Shown one piece after another: positions 1 through 9,136 of a stretch of 64,000 nt of DNA (positions are counted from its first letter, which is position 1; the number at the start of each line of letters is the position of its first letter). The DNA comes from Gammaproteobacteria bacterium (GTDB lineage: Bacteria > Pseudomonadota > Gammaproteobacteria > GRL18). The stretch is taken from assembly GCA_027012135.1 (NCBI GenBank), contig JALUZF010000153.1:1-64000 (forward strand), given 5' to 3'. The notes under the pieces are model-generated. The model was given only the letters and a program-made list of their open reading frames with translations. It was not told the DNA's origin and searched no databases. Made by a program: the position numbers and the translations under genes.

Positions 1-379
1 TAATAAATACTAGATTAAATTGATCCTAATTATTGGATTTAAACTATAACAATTGAAGCGTTAATTTAAAATATATTGTTTTGTGTGGTTATTGTATTAA
101 TTGTCACTTTTTGCATAAGTGCTTGCATGGATGATATAAGTACATACCCTTTAACAACAAAGGGTTACAGCTTATGTAAATTATTTTATGCTGATTTTCT
201 TAATTAAAAAAATTCAATTAAGATTAGCTAATATGCTTGAATTAAGCTTTAAATTATCTTTTTTTTAAACTTTAGTTAAAAAGTATCCTCTATAGGTTGT
301 TTTGATATAATTCTTCTTATATTATGATGAGAAACCAGGTTTGAATAAAATTTAATTTAAGGTTTTTGGGAGCGGATTG
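1..379. other. Non-coding upstream region of the oxidase operon
   Basis: This AT-rich stretch has no convincing reading frame. It holds a small hairpin (CCCTTT at 147-152 pairing with AAAGGG at 159-164, with outer ATAAG/CTTAT arms at 136-140 and 171-175) that may be the end of an upstream transcript. It also holds the likely promoter of the oxidase operon near 297-325, listed separately. Confidence 0.6.
297..325 (+). promoter_or_regulatory. Predicted sigma-70 type promoter of the ba3 oxidase operon
   Basis: A TTGTTT hexamer at 297-302 is followed after exactly 17 bases by TATTAT at 320-325. This leaves about 50 bases of leader before the first start codon at 380. Spacing is ideal and the -10 is close to consensus, but the background is AT-rich, so this is a prediction only. 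Confidence 0.45.
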
Positions 380-541
380 ATGGCTAAACCAGACGAACTA
401 TCTGAAGAAGAGCAGAAAAAAATTCTTGAAAGTTCACCGAAAGGGACGTGGGCAATTATGTTTATCTATGGGGTCATATTTACGCTGGCCTTTCTCTATT
501 TCTGGTTTGAGCTTTTTGTAGCTCGTGGCCCGGTTAATTAA
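380..541 (+). CDS. ba3-type cytochrome c oxidase subunit IIa-like small membrane protein
   Basis: This 53-residue protein has an acidic, lysine-rich N-terminus followed by one strong transmembrane helix (about residues 24-47, rich in Phe, Leu, Tyr and Trp) and ends GPVN. A short single-helix protein directly before subunit II is the hallmark of the ba3 oxidases, where subunit IIa fills the place of a helix of canonical subunits. The start is supported by GGGAGCGG upstream of the ATG, and the stop lies 14 bases before the next gene. Function is inferred from size, topology and position rather than from a conserved catalytic motif. Confidence 0.75.
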   Translation: MAKPDELSEEEQKKILESSPKGTWAIMFIYGVIFTLAFLYFWFELFVARGPVN

Positions 542-555
542 AGGAGATTAACGGC

Positions 556-1086
556 ATGGCAATTCATATTGATCCCCTTGAAAGAAAGTGGATAATCATG
601 ATCGCAGCTATTGTACTCCTGACCTGGGTACTTATTATCTATTACGCTGCAGTACAAAATGTACACCCACCCAGCAATGTCGAAGTCATTGACTCGAGTC
701 GTTTGCATCTTGCTTCGGGAGTGGGCGGTGGTGAGTTTATGGAAGATAATTTAGGGGTACATCGGGATCCGGATGGTCTGCTTGTGGTAACCATGGTGGC
801 TGCCCGTTATGGTTTTTATCCACAGCATATTGAAGTACCGGTTAATACCCCCGTCAGGTTTCGAATTGCTTCATTTGATGTGTTACATGGCATAATGATT
901 CCTTTTAGCAATATGAACACAATGGTTGTTCCCGGCTATATTGCAGAGGTCAATACCAGTTTTACTAAACTCGGTGATTTTCCATTGATTTGTGATGAAT
1001 ATTGTGGCCTGGGCCATGCCTATATGTATGGCATGATTAAAATTGTGCCCAAAGATGAATTTAAATTAATCGCGGGGGTTAACTAA
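556..1086 (+). CDS. Cytochrome c oxidase subunit II, ba3 type (CuA subunit)
   Basis: It receives electrons from cytochrome c at a binuclear CuA centre on the periplasmic side and passes them to subunit I. One N-terminal membrane helix (about residues 12-33) anchors a cupredoxin domain. The CuA ligands are all visible: His111, then Cys146, Cys150, His154 and Met157 in the CDEYCGLGHAYM stretch. At 176 residues it is short, as in ba3 oxidases, rather than the two-helix form of aa3 enzymes. AAAGGAG lies just before the ATG. The stop overlaps the start of subunit I by one base (TAATG), so the two are translationally coupled. Confidence 0.92.
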   Translation: MAIHIDPLERKWIIMIAAIVLLTWVLIIYYAAVQNVHPPSNVEVIDSSRLHLASGVGGGEFMEDNLGVHRDPDGLLVVTMVAARYGFYPQHIEVPVNTPVRFRIASFDVLHGIMIPFSNMNTMVVPGYIAEVNTSFTKLGDFPLICDEYCGLGHAYMYGMIKIVPKDEFKLIAGVN

Positions 1087-2765
1087 TGGCAACATCTTCT
1101 CGGGTCATCAATAATATTGCTTTATCGACTGAAACGACTGACTCCACCAACAAGCTGGTATTCTGGAATTTCTTTGTTGCTTTTGCAGCCTTTGCCCTGG
1201 CTCTGCCAATGGGGGCTTATCAGGTACTCGAACGCAGTGGCATGTTTCCTGCTCTTGAAAACGCTCTGGTATATTACTCATCGACATCAACGCATGGTGT
1301 CCTGATGGCTTATGTTCTGAGCACCTATTTTATTATGGGCTTTGGTTATCACACGGCTGTGCACAGTCTGAAACAAAAATTATTTTCCCTTAAGTTTGCC
1401 TGGACTGGTTTCTGGATTTCAACTATTGGTGTTGTTCTGGCGGCTATTCCCCTGCTGACCGGAAACGCATCAATATTATATACTTTTTATCCGCCGGAAT
1501 TTGCACATCCTGTATTTTATATTGGTGCTGCAATGCTGATTGTAGGCTCCTGGTTCTGGTGTGTTGTTATGGTTGTTTCAACGGTGCAATGGAAAAAAGC
1601 CAATCCCGGTAAACCCGTACCATTAATTATGTATGGCACAGTATTGAATGCATTATTATGGCTGTGGACTTCCATGGGGGTTGCCTCAGAAGTTGTGTTC
1701 CAGTTAATTCCGACGTCACTGGGTCTGGCTGATACCCTGGATCCTGGATTATCAAGGGTTCTATTCTCGGAAACTTTACACGGCATTGTATATTTCTGGT
1801 TATTCCCCGCTTATCTGGTGATGTACACCATTCTACCCAAAGAAGTCGGTGGCAAATTGTTTAGTGATGAAATGGCGCGTGTTGCTTTTGTAATGCTCTT
1901 TATTTTCTCGGTTCCCATTGGTATGCACCACTTGTATATGGATCCCATGGTGGCAGCTGGATGGAAGTTATTACATATGATTGGTACCTTTATGGTGGCC
2001 GTACCCACTTTAATTACCGGTTTTACAATTATTGCAACCATGGAAATTGCCGGACGATTACGCGGTGGAAAAGGTCTTTTTGGCTGGCTTAAAACTCTGG
2101 ACTATCAAAATCCGATAGTTCTGGCATCCACGCTGTCACTGTTGATGCTGACCGTTGGTGGCTGGGGTGGTGTGATAAATGCCGCCTATTCTTTAGATGC
2201 CCTGATTCATAACACACAATGGATACCCGGACATTTCCATTTAATATACGGTGGTACAACGGTTATTATGTACTTTGCAGCCGCCTACTGGATTTGGCCC
2301 AAAATAACCGGACATCAATTATTCTCTAAAAAGCTGGCAATTTTGCAATTGTGGCTGTGGTTTATTGGAATGTGGGTGACTACTATGCCATGGCATTATC
2401 TGGGGCTTATCGGGCAACCTCGACGGGTTGATACTTTACAGGCTTACCAGCAAGCAGAAGAACTGCTCAGATCATGGGATTTCTCTATGCTTATCATGAA
2501 CTTTGGCGCACTGACCTTACTGATATCAGGGCTTCTGTTTATCTATATTCTGTTTATGACATCGCGTCAGCCTGCAGTGAATGAGGCTGAGCGTGAAGTG
2601 AGCTATGCGGTAGCCATTCATCCTCCTCTACAGGTTCCAAAGGTATTAAATAGTTTAGCTTTCTGGAATTGGGCAATGTTGATTTATTTAGCCACAAGCT
2701 ATGGCTATCCAGTCTTACAATTCTGGTTTATCGGCACACCTGAATCGGCACCGTGGGGCTATTAA
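1086..2765 (+). CDS. Cytochrome c oxidase subunit I, ba3 type
   Basis: This is the catalytic haem-copper subunit that reduces oxygen to water and pumps protons. The 559-residue, all-helical protein carries the expected histidines: the low-spin haem ligand in STHGVLMAY near residue 70, a His in ETLHGIVYFW, the adjacent pair in MHHLYMDP, and the two helix-X histidines in PGHFHLIYGG. Sequence style and partner subunits point to the B-type (ba3) family, which usually serves high-affinity respiration. It starts one base inside the stop of subunit II. The C-terminal end lies next to the dihaem cytochrome gene. Confidence 0.93.
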   Translation: MATSSRVINNIALSTETTDSTNKLVFWNFFVAFAAFALALPMGAYQVLERSGMFPALENALVYYSSTSTHGVLMAYVLSTYFIMGFGYHTAVHSLKQKLFSLKFAWTGFWISTIGVVLAAIPLLTGNASILYTFYPPEFAHPVFYIGAAMLIVGSWFWCVVMVVSTVQWKKANPGKPVPLIMYGTVLNALLWLWTSMGVASEVVFQLIPTSLGLADTLDPGLSRVLFSETLHGIVYFWLFPAYLVMYTILPKEVGGKLFSDEMARVAFVMLFIFSVPIGMHHLYMDPMVAAGWKLLHMIGTFMVAVPTLITGFTIIATMEIAGRLRGGKGLFGWLKTLDYQNPIVLASTLSLLMLTVGGWGGVINAAYSLDALIHNTQWIPGHFHLIYGGTTVIMYFAAAYWIWPKITGHQLFSKKLAILQLWLWFIGMWVTTMPWHYLGLIGQPRRVDTLQAYQQAEELLRSWDFSMLIMNFGALTLLISGLLFIYILFMTSRQPAVNEAEREVSYAVAIHPPLQVPKVLNSLAFWNWAMLIYLATSYGYPVLQFWFIGTPESAPWGY

Positions 2766-2776
2766 AGGAAGATGAA

Positions 2777-3496
2777 ATGATGAAATTATTTAACAAAATA
2801 CTGATTGGGGTGGCCGGGTTTGGAGCTTTAGCTGGAATTGCTTTAGCCGGCGATGAGCGAGTTAAGGAACACACTGGCCCATCCTCTAATATTGCATGGG
2901 ATGTGCCGCAACTGCTATTTGTACTAGGCGGTGATCCTGAACGTGGTAAAGAGCTCAATACTAAAATGATGTGTTATACCTGTCATGGTAAGGAAGGTGT
3001 CTCTGCTGCTCGTAACTGGCCGAGTATAGCCGGCCAGAAAGCGAATTACACCTATAAGATGTTAATTGACTATCGGGATGAGAAACGAGTCGATACAGAG
3101 ACGTCATCTTTAATGGTTAAACTGGCTAAAACAATGAGTGAACAGGATATGGCAGACATAGCCGCTTATTATGCCAGCTTTCCCCTACCTCCAGCTACAC
3201 GCCCTAAACTGGCCAGTAAAGAAGCCGTACAAAAAATTATACCTTTGCTGACCGATGGAGATGGTAAACGCATGTTGCCACCCTGCTTTTTGTGTCATGA
3301 ATCAGGTCGATCAGGCGATGGTCGAGACACCCCTGCCATATTAGGACAACGAGCAGAATATTTTCGTAAAACAATGCAGGAATACAAGAATGGCTCTCGC
3401 CATAATGATATTTATGCCCGTATGCGACATATTTCAGCTGCTTTAAGTAATGAAGAAATTGATGCATTGGCACAATATTTTGCACAAATGAAATAA
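2777..3496 (+). CDS. Dihaem cytochrome c (c4-like)
   Basis: It is a periplasmic electron carrier with two CxxCH haem sites, CYTCH in the first half and CFLCH in the second, each within a class-I cytochrome c fold, an arrangement like cytochrome c4. A signal peptide is clear (MMKLFNKILIG... ending in ALAG). The frame is open from 2753, inside the oxidase gene, but the start at 2777 is preferred because AAAGGAA lies 7 bases upstream and it places the signal peptide at the N-terminus. As the last gene of the oxidase operon it is the likely electron donor to the CuA subunit. Confidence 0.85.
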   Translation: MMKLFNKILIGVAGFGALAGIALAGDERVKEHTGPSSNIAWDVPQLLFVLGGDPERGKELNTKMMCYTCHGKEGVSAARNWPSIAGQKANYTYKMLIDYRDEKRVDTETSSLMVKLAKTMSEQDMADIAAYYASFPLPPATRPKLASKEAVQKIIPLLTDGDGKRMLPPCFLCHESGRSGDGRDTPAILGQRAEYFRKTMQEYKNGSRHNDIYARMRHISAALSNEEIDALAQYFAQMK

Positions 3497-3731
3497 ACAA
3501 GGTAACTGTCAAACAAACAATTGAATACTCTAATAAAGCTATACCATATCCGGAGTAATTATAAATTCGTTTGTATATCATTGTAACTATTTAATCCGTA
3601 TAAAAGGATGGCTCATCAAGTCATCCTTTTTTGTTTTATTGGTTATTTCCTGAATAAAGCACAGTTGAATCGAAAGTAACATAATAGTGTCAACTGACTT
3701 ATTCTGAATTTGTATTAAAAGAGACAAGTTT
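3497..3731. other. Intergenic region between oxidase and copper ATPase genes
   Basis: This gap contains the terminator at 3602-3634 and no credible gene. From 3708 onward the frame of the copper ATPase is already open and carries a family-typical motif, described under that gene and its extension. Confidence 0.5.
3602..3634 (+). terminator. Rho-independent terminator of the oxidase operon
   Basis: AAAGGATG at 3603-3610 pairs with CATCCTTT at 3622-3629, with an 11-base loop, and is followed by a run of T. It lies about 100 bases after the dihaem cytochrome stop. Confidence 0.75.
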
Positions 3732-3806
3732 ATTAGTGCAGTAAAAAAAGACCACTGCTTTCAATGTGGTCTTGATAATCCCAAAAAGGAACACATTAGT
3801 TATACT
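3732..3806 (+). other. Open 5' extension of the copper ATPase frame lacking ATG, GTG or TTG
   Basis: Reading back from the first GTG of the ATPase, the frame stays open to a TGA at 3705. The translated extension contains HCFQCGLDNP, the cysteine motif normally found at the N-terminus of FixI/CcoI-type copper ATPases before the FCCxGC motif. No ATG, GTG or TTG occurs in frame. An ATT at 3732, about 9 bases after AAAAGAG, is the best placed non-standard start. Either a rare ATT start is used, or a base change or sequence error destroyed the normal start. Confidence 0.55.
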
Positions 3807-6209
3807 GTGTTAGGTTTGCCAAGACAATTTTGTTGTTTGGGTTGTCAGGCAGTTGCAAAAACTATTGTTGAATCCGGAAACGAAGATTATTATCGCTATC
3901 GGGAAACTCCTGATGGTACAGCCGGACCTGCCAGTTTGCCTGACTTTCTGGATCAGTTAACTGTCTATGATAATCCTGAGGTACAAAAATCTTTTGTACG
4001 ACAGGACAATGATGGTACCAAAGAGGCTTTTTTAATTCTGGAAGACATTCGCTGTGCTGCCTGTATCTGGCTCAATGAACAGCATTTGAGATCCATTGAG
4101 GGTGTGGTCGATGTCAATATGGATTATACCAGCCATCAGGCAAGAGTGCGTTGGCAGCCACAAACAGTTCAGTTATCAGAAATTCTGCTTGCTATTGCTG
4201 CTATTGGTTATCGCGCTCATCCATTTGATCCCACCCAAAGAGAAAAACTTAACCAGGAACAAAAACATAAAAGCTTTACACGGCTGCTTTTTTCCGGCCT
4301 GCTGGGTATGGAAGTCATGGGACGGGCAATTGCCGGTTACTGGATGGGTGGTGTTGATGCTCAGGGTCATCTTGAGTTATGGGAAATTATTGGCCGCTGG
4401 ACAGATTTAATGATAGTGACCATTATGCTGGGCTATTCCGGGATCAGCTTTTATATTTCTGCCTGGCGAGATTTAAAAAACAGGCACCTGGGTATGGACC
4501 TGCCTATTGTCATAGGCCTGACAACAGCTTATATCGGTAGTTTTATTGCTACCGTACAGCAGGCCCATGAAGTTTATTATGACTCCATCGCCATGTTTAT
4601 TTTTTTGATGCTTGCCGCTCGTTATTATGAACTACAGGGACGGCTCCTGGCGGGAGCCTCACTTGATCGCCTGCTTAAAGTGATACCAAAGACCAGCCAT
4701 CGCTTTAAAGGTAATACGCTGGAAGACGTACTGGTGACAGAACTGATGATTGGTGATCAGATTCAGATTAACCCGGGTGAAACGGTTCCCGTTGATGGCC
4801 GTCTTATTAGCGGCCATAGTAGTTTTGATGAGTCATTATTAACCGGAGAGATGATGCCGGTTATGTATTCTCCGGGTGCCCGGTTAATCAGTGGCAGTTG
4901 TAATATTGATCAGTCTGTCGTTATGCAAGTTGAACGCAGTTATATGGATTCCACATTAACAGACATTTATAGTTTACTGGAAAAGGGGATAAAGTCACGA
5001 CCTCGTTGTGCATTAATAGCTGAACGAATTGCTAAATGGTTTGTCCTGGTGATTTTTGTTATAGCATCAATAACGGCCATATTCTGGTCATTGATAGATA
5101 CAGCAAAGGTCTTACCGGTCACCATTGCGGTGTTAATGGTGACCTGTCCCTGTGCACTTGCGTTGGCAACACCGGTCGCTTTGTCATTGAGTTCCGGCTT
5201 GTTTGCTAAAATGGGCGTTCTGCCGCTTAAAATGTCTGCAATTGAAGAGCTTTCTGAAAGTGATACCGTCGTTTTTGATAAAACAGGTACCCTGACTGTT
5301 GGGCAACCTGAATTAATACAGACTATTTTATCTGATAATGCCAGCCGTGATGAAACCGCTTATCGACAGATTGCGGCTTCTTTAGAATGGTTTTCTGAAC
5401 ATCCCATAGCAAAAACATTCAAATTAGAAGATGATGAGCCGACTTATACGGTTAATAAATTAACCAATTATCCTGGACAGGGAATTACAGGAGAAATCAA
5501 CGGTGAGCTATGGAAAATCGGTAAACTCTCATTTTGTACTAATAAAGTACTTTTACAACCATCACAACAAGCACAGGCCCATCAAGCTCACCTGGCGGGC
5601 CATATTGTAATAGGGCTGTCTAAAAATGAGCAGCTTGAATGTATTTTCCTGCTTCATGACCCGTTACGTGAAGGTGGTTATAAAATGATTCAGGCGTTAT
5701 TATTACAGGGTATTAAAAAAGTAGTTATTTTAAGTGGTGATCATCCTGAGACTGTGGCCCGTGTGGCACAACAATTAGGGATAAATGAGTTTTATGGTCA
5801 TATGAAACCCCAGGATAAGCTCAACTGGATACAATCTCAGCAGGCTCATAAGAAACATATAATAATGGTCGGTGATGGTATTAATGATGCCCCTACACTG
5901 GCCGCAGCCAATGTCTCAATTTCCTTTATCGGTGCAACGGATCTTGCTCAGATAAGCAGTGATTTTATTATTATGGGACAGCATATCAATGTTATTCCCA
6001 AACTGCGCCAATTGTCCCGGAAAAGCAGAACAATTATTATTCAAAATTTAAGCTGGGCGGGAGCCTATAACTTGTTGGCCGTTCCTTTTGCTGCATTTGG
6101 CTGGATTCCACCCTGGGGGGCCGCATTAGGCATGTCCCTGAGCTCCTTTATTGTTATATCAAATTCCCTGAGATTAAAAGATCGCAATAATTTAGTAAAT
6201 AAGGATTGA
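3807..6209 (+). CDS. Heavy-metal P1B-type ATPase, FixI/CcoI-like copper transporter
   Basis: It uses ATP to move copper across the inner membrane and, in this family, serves assembly of haem-copper oxidases. Visible parts in order: FCCLGC near residue 9, a heavy-metal domain with RCAAC near residue 83, membrane helices, the CPC ion-binding motif in TCPCALALATP near 446, phosphorylation motif DKTGT near 491, SEHPIAK of the nucleotide-binding domain, and GDGINDAP near 690. The annotated start is GTG, but the true protein probably begins about 25 codons earlier (see the extension entry). The stop overlaps the possible first start of the SCO gene. The neighbours are all oxidase assembly factors. 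Confidence 0.9.
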   Translation: MLGLPRQFCCLGCQAVAKTIVESGNEDYYRYRETPDGTAGPASLPDFLDQLTVYDNPEVQKSFVRQDNDGTKEAFLILEDIRCAACIWLNEQHLRSIEGVVDVNMDYTSHQARVRWQPQTVQLSEILLAIAAIGYRAHPFDPTQREKLNQEQKHKSFTRLLFSGLLGMEVMGRAIAGYWMGGVDAQGHLELWEIIGRWTDLMIVTIMLGYSGISFYISAWRDLKNRHLGMDLPIVIGLTTAYIGSFIATVQQAHEVYYDSIAMFIFLMLAARYYELQGRLLAGASLDRLLKVIPKTSHRFKGNTLEDVLVTELMIGDQIQINPGETVPVDGRLISGHSSFDESLLTGEMMPVMYSPGARLISGSCNIDQSVVMQVERSYMDSTLTDIYSLLEKGIKSRPRCALIAERIAKWFVLVIFVIASITAIFWSLIDTAKVLPVTIAVLMVTCPCALALATPVALSLSSGLFAKMGVLPLKMSAIEELSESDTVVFDKTGTLTVGQPELIQTILSDNASRDETAYRQIAASLEWFSEHPIAKTFKLEDDEPTYTVNKLTNYPGQGITGEINGELWKIGKLSFCTNKVLLQPSQQAQAHQAHLAGHIVIGLSKNEQLECIFLLHDPLREGGYKMIQALLLQGIKKVVILSGDHPETVARVAQQLGINEFYGHMKPQDKLNWIQSQQAHKKHIIMVGDGINDAPTLAAANVSISFIGATDLAQISSDFIIMGQHINVIPKLRQLSRKSRTIIIQNLSWAGAYNLLAVPFAAFGWIPPWGAALGMSLSSFIVISNSLRLKDRNNLVNKD

Positions 6210-6211
6210 TA

Positions 6212-6940
6212 TTGTTAGAAAACAAATCTGAAAAAGCCTCTGAACAAAAGAATAAGACAGCAAAAACCAGTCTGATAACTCAGCTTGTATTTGTGCTGTT
6301 ATTTGTGATTATAGTAGCTACTATAGCAAATCAGATAAAATTATCCATGGATGCAAACAAGGTCATTATTAGCCAGGCCTATATAGAGCTCCCTGACAGG
6401 AAATCCCTGCCAATTGTTAGCCTGGAACAAGCAGGAAAAGGTAAAATTTCAACAGAAATGCTAAAAGGGAAATGGCATATGCTTTTATTTGGCTATACTT
6501 TCTGCCCGGATGTCTGTCCTGTTGAGCTGACCGTATTACATCAGATGATGGCTATTTTAAGAACACAGATTTCTTCTGAGCAATTACCTCAAATAGTTTT
6601 TATTTCTATTGACCCAGAACGGGATTCCCCTGAAATAATAGCAGACTATGTTAAATATTTTGATCCGGATTTCATCGGTTTAACGGGTAACAAAAAAGAG
6701 TTACAAATTTTAACAATGCCTTTGGGGATCACCTGGATGAAACAGAAAAATGCACTGAAAAACAATAATAATATTCCTGTTAATAAAAACAAGACCAATG
6801 AAAATTATCTAATATCTCATACCACAACGATTATCCTGGTGAACCCGAAAATGAAAGTGGCCGGTTTATTTCCGGCACCTCATTCGGCTCAGGAGATGGC
6901 TAAAATCTATCGGCAGGTGATAGAGAAAGAGGCATTGTAA
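6212..6940 (+). CDS. SCO1/SenC-family copper chaperone
   Basis: SCO proteins are membrane-anchored, thioredoxin-like proteins that deliver copper to the CuA site of subunit II or reduce its cysteines. One N-terminal helix is followed by the fold with the metal motif CPDVC (CxxxC, near residues 98-102) and the distal His in ISHTTTII. A lysine and asparagine rich insertion precedes that His and is unusual. A TTG at 6206 overlaps the ATPase stop; the TTG at 6212 is preferred because AAGGA sits 6 bases before it. It lies in the oxidase assembly operon. Confidence 0.88.
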   Translation: MLENKSEKASEQKNKTAKTSLITQLVFVLLFVIIVATIANQIKLSMDANKVIISQAYIELPDRKSLPIVSLEQAGKGKISTEMLKGKWHMLLFGYTFCPDVCPVELTVLHQMMAILRTQISSEQLPQIVFISIDPERDSPEIIADYVKYFDPDFIGLTGNKKELQILTMPLGITWMKQKNALKNNNNIPVNKNKTNENYLISHTTTIILVNPKMKVAGLFPAPHSAQEMAKIYRQVIEKEAL

Positions 6941-6942
6941 GC

Positions 6943-7416
6943 ATGTTAAAATACCAGGGAATTTTAAGCTGTTCGGGCTATCAAAATATATTATTAATAT
7001 TATTGTTTTTAATCAATGTAACGGCTTTTGCAAAACAGCCTGGCAATCCGGATTTAATTGAAATTAACGCCCCCTGGATCAGGGCGCCCGCTCCATTTGC
7101 TCATGCCCTGGGTGGTTTTATGTTGTTAAAAAACCTTTCGGATATTCCTGTAACACTGGTTCAGGCCAAAGCGGAAGGTTTTGATGAGGTAATGATACAT
7201 AAAAGTATCAGTGAAAATGGTATGCACAGAATGGAATATGTGGAAAATATTGTTATTGATCCACATAAGGAACTTAGGTTCGAGCATGGCAGTTACCATA
7301 TTATGTTTATGGGACTGCACAGGAAAATCAGGCCTGGTGATAAAGTTCCCGTTACATTAATCTTTAAAAAAGGGCTGGAAAAAAGCGTATTATTTACGGT
7401 TCGCAAGCCAGATTAA
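6943..7416 (+). CDS. Periplasmic PCu(A)C-family copper chaperone
   Basis: This protein binds Cu(I) in the periplasm and hands it to the CuA site, working with SCO. The family motif H-x10-M-x21-H-x-M fits exactly at His86, Met97, His119 and Met121. A signal peptide covers about the first 30 residues (hydrophobic core, cleavage after AFA). It begins two bases after the SCO stop, so the pair is probably co-expressed. Confidence 0.9.
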   Translation: MLKYQGILSCSGYQNILLILLFLINVTAFAKQPGNPDLIEINAPWIRAPAPFAHALGGFMLLKNLSDIPVTLVQAKAEGFDEVMIHKSISENGMHRMEYVENIVIDPHKELRFEHGSYHIMFMGLHRKIRPGDKVPVTLIFKKGLEKSVLFTVRKPD

Positions 7417-7423
7417 ATAGATT

Positions 7424-8023
7424 ATGAAAGTCCTCAAAGCTAAAAACCTGATCCACAACAAACATTATTTTCTGCTTGTTTTAATGCTCTTTGGTTTTAA
7501 CTTTTTAGTTTCCTGCGGTAAACCCGAGGTCAATCCACCCACGGTAGAACCTGTGCTATCAAACTATTTTAAGATATTACAAAATGGTGATTACAAACAG
7601 GCTGAGCGGGTCTATTTTATGCCTTTGCACTGGCGTCAGAAAGAAAAAATATTCAAATATTTTAACCAGGAGCATGAACTGATAAAACAAAAAGCACTAA
7701 GCCTTAAGGTCATCTCAGTTAAACAGAAAGGGCGATGGGCTTTAGCGGTTATGGAGCGTAGCCAGTCAGGGGAAACGCTTATTAATCAACTATGGTTTTT
7801 TTATTATGATGGACGCTGGCAGGTGATTTCTCCTGTAATATTTAAAACCGGCCCAGTGCGAGCAATGATGGATCTTTATCGTGAACAAAATGTTCTCTGG
7901 CTGTGGTTTGAAAGAGAAGGGTTTGTAAGACAAGGGTTTAATAAAGAGCAATATCGACCTGTATCATCCAATGGCAATACGCTACTTAAATCTGAAATAA
8001 AGCCGGGAACTGAGCACAAATGA
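7424..8023 (+). CDS. Predicted lipoprotein of unknown function in the oxidase assembly operon
   Basis: The 199-residue product has a lipoprotein signal peptide with lipobox LVSC near residue 31, then a soluble domain rich in aromatic and basic residues (for example FFYYDGRWQVISPVIF). I do not recognise the family; the strand-rich domain is only broadly like small periplasmic domains of the NTF2-like or DUF4878 kind. It lies between the PCu(A)C gene and ctaA, with a 4-base ATGA overlap into ctaA, so a role in oxidase maturation is a context inference. Confidence 0.75.
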   Translation: MKVLKAKNLIHNKHYFLLVLMLFGFNFLVSCGKPEVNPPTVEPVLSNYFKILQNGDYKQAERVYFMPLHWRQKEKIFKYFNQEHELIKQKALSLKVISVKQKGRWALAVMERSQSGETLINQLWFFYYDGRWQVISPVIFKTGPVRAMMDLYREQNVLWLWFEREGFVRQGFNKEQYRPVSSNGNTLLKSEIKPGTEHK

Positions 8024-9084
8024 CATCAACCAAACATCCAAAAATCATTGCCTTATGGCTTTTTATTTGCTGTGCTACTATTTACTCTATGGTCGTACTG
8101 GGTGGTGCGACACGTTTAACGGGCTCGGGGCTTTCAATGGTGCAATGGGAACCCATTATGGGGTCGCTGCCCCCAATGACTGAATCTCAATGGCTCGAAA
8201 AATTTGAGCAATATAAACAATTTCCGGAATTTAAAGTTAAAAACCCTACTATGGATCTGGACGCATTTAAATCCATTTTCTGGTTTGAGTATTCTCATCG
8301 CTTACTGGGACGGTTAATTGGAATTATTTTCTTTTTTCCCATGGTTTTTTTCTTTTACAAAGGCTGGGTAAGTTCATCATTAAAACCCAGGCTTATTGCT
8401 ATGTTCATCCTGGGTGGCCTGCAGGGTTTATTAGGATGGTATATGGTAAAAAGTGGCCTGGTCAATAATCCTGATGTGAGTCAATATCGTCTCGCTGCTC
8501 ACTTGGGACTTGCGCTATTTGTTTATGCCTATATTCTATGGCTGGGCATGGATTTAGTTTTTGAACAGGATGAAGTTCATAATCAAGCCAGTACCATTAA
8601 TAATGACTTAAAAAAGAAAAGGCTTATGAATAAATTAAAGCCCTTTTCCTTATTTTTAAGTTTTTTTGTCTTTATAACCGCTATATCAGGTGGTTTTGTT
8701 GCGGGTCTTAAAGCAGGACATGCCTACAATACTTTTCCCTTAATGAATGGGCAACTAATCCCTGATGGCCTGTTTACATTAGAACCTGGCTGGATAAATT
8801 TTTTTGAAAACATCACTACAGTGCAATTTGATCATCGTTTACTGGTCAGCCTGTTATTTATCAGTCTTATTGTTTTTTATTGTATTGCTATAAGAAAAAA
8901 ACCACCCAGAAGCATAAGCGTTGGCTTGCATCTTATGTTAGTCATATTGTTTATTCAGGTTTCATTGGGAATTTCAACCCTTTTGCTTCATGTGCCAGTG
9001 CTTTTAGCGATCGGTCATCAGGCTGGTGCATTGCTGTTATTCACCATAATGTTATACCTTGGCAATCAAATCAAAAGGAGTTAA
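8020..9084 (+). CDS. ctaA: Haem A synthase (COX15/CtaA family)
   Basis: It oxidises the methyl group of haem O to make haem A, needed for the a3 site of the oxidase. The 354-residue membrane protein has about eight helices and the paired histidine motifs of the family: FEYSHRLLGR near residue 90, AAHLGLALF, then FDHRLLVS and GHQAGALL in the second half. The protein is in the size range of the proteobacterial type. It overlaps the lipoprotein stop by four bases. No haem O synthase gene (ctaB) is seen in this window, so the partner enzyme must be encoded elsewhere. Confidence 0.9.
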   Translation: MTSTKHPKIIALWLFICCATIYSMVVLGGATRLTGSGLSMVQWEPIMGSLPPMTESQWLEKFEQYKQFPEFKVKNPTMDLDAFKSIFWFEYSHRLLGRLIGIIFFFPMVFFFYKGWVSSSLKPRLIAMFILGGLQGLLGWYMVKSGLVNNPDVSQYRLAAHLGLALFVYAYILWLGMDLVFEQDEVHNQASTINNDLKKKRLMNKLKPFSLFLSFFVFITAISGGFVAGLKAGHAYNTFPLMNGQLIPDGLFTLEPGWINFFENITTVQFDHRLLVSLLFISLIVFYCIAIRKKPPRSISVGLHLMLVILFIQVSLGISTLLLHVPVLLAIGHQAGALLLFTIMLYLGNQIKRS

Positions 9085-9136
9085 CCTGTTGGATAACTTA
9101 GCGTAGGCGTTTTAATTCACGCAATTTGAGGGAAAG

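Noticed and set aside
1517-1786. Antisense frame within oxidase subunit I
   Set aside because: It is a shadow of a highly conserved membrane gene and has no plausible protein features.
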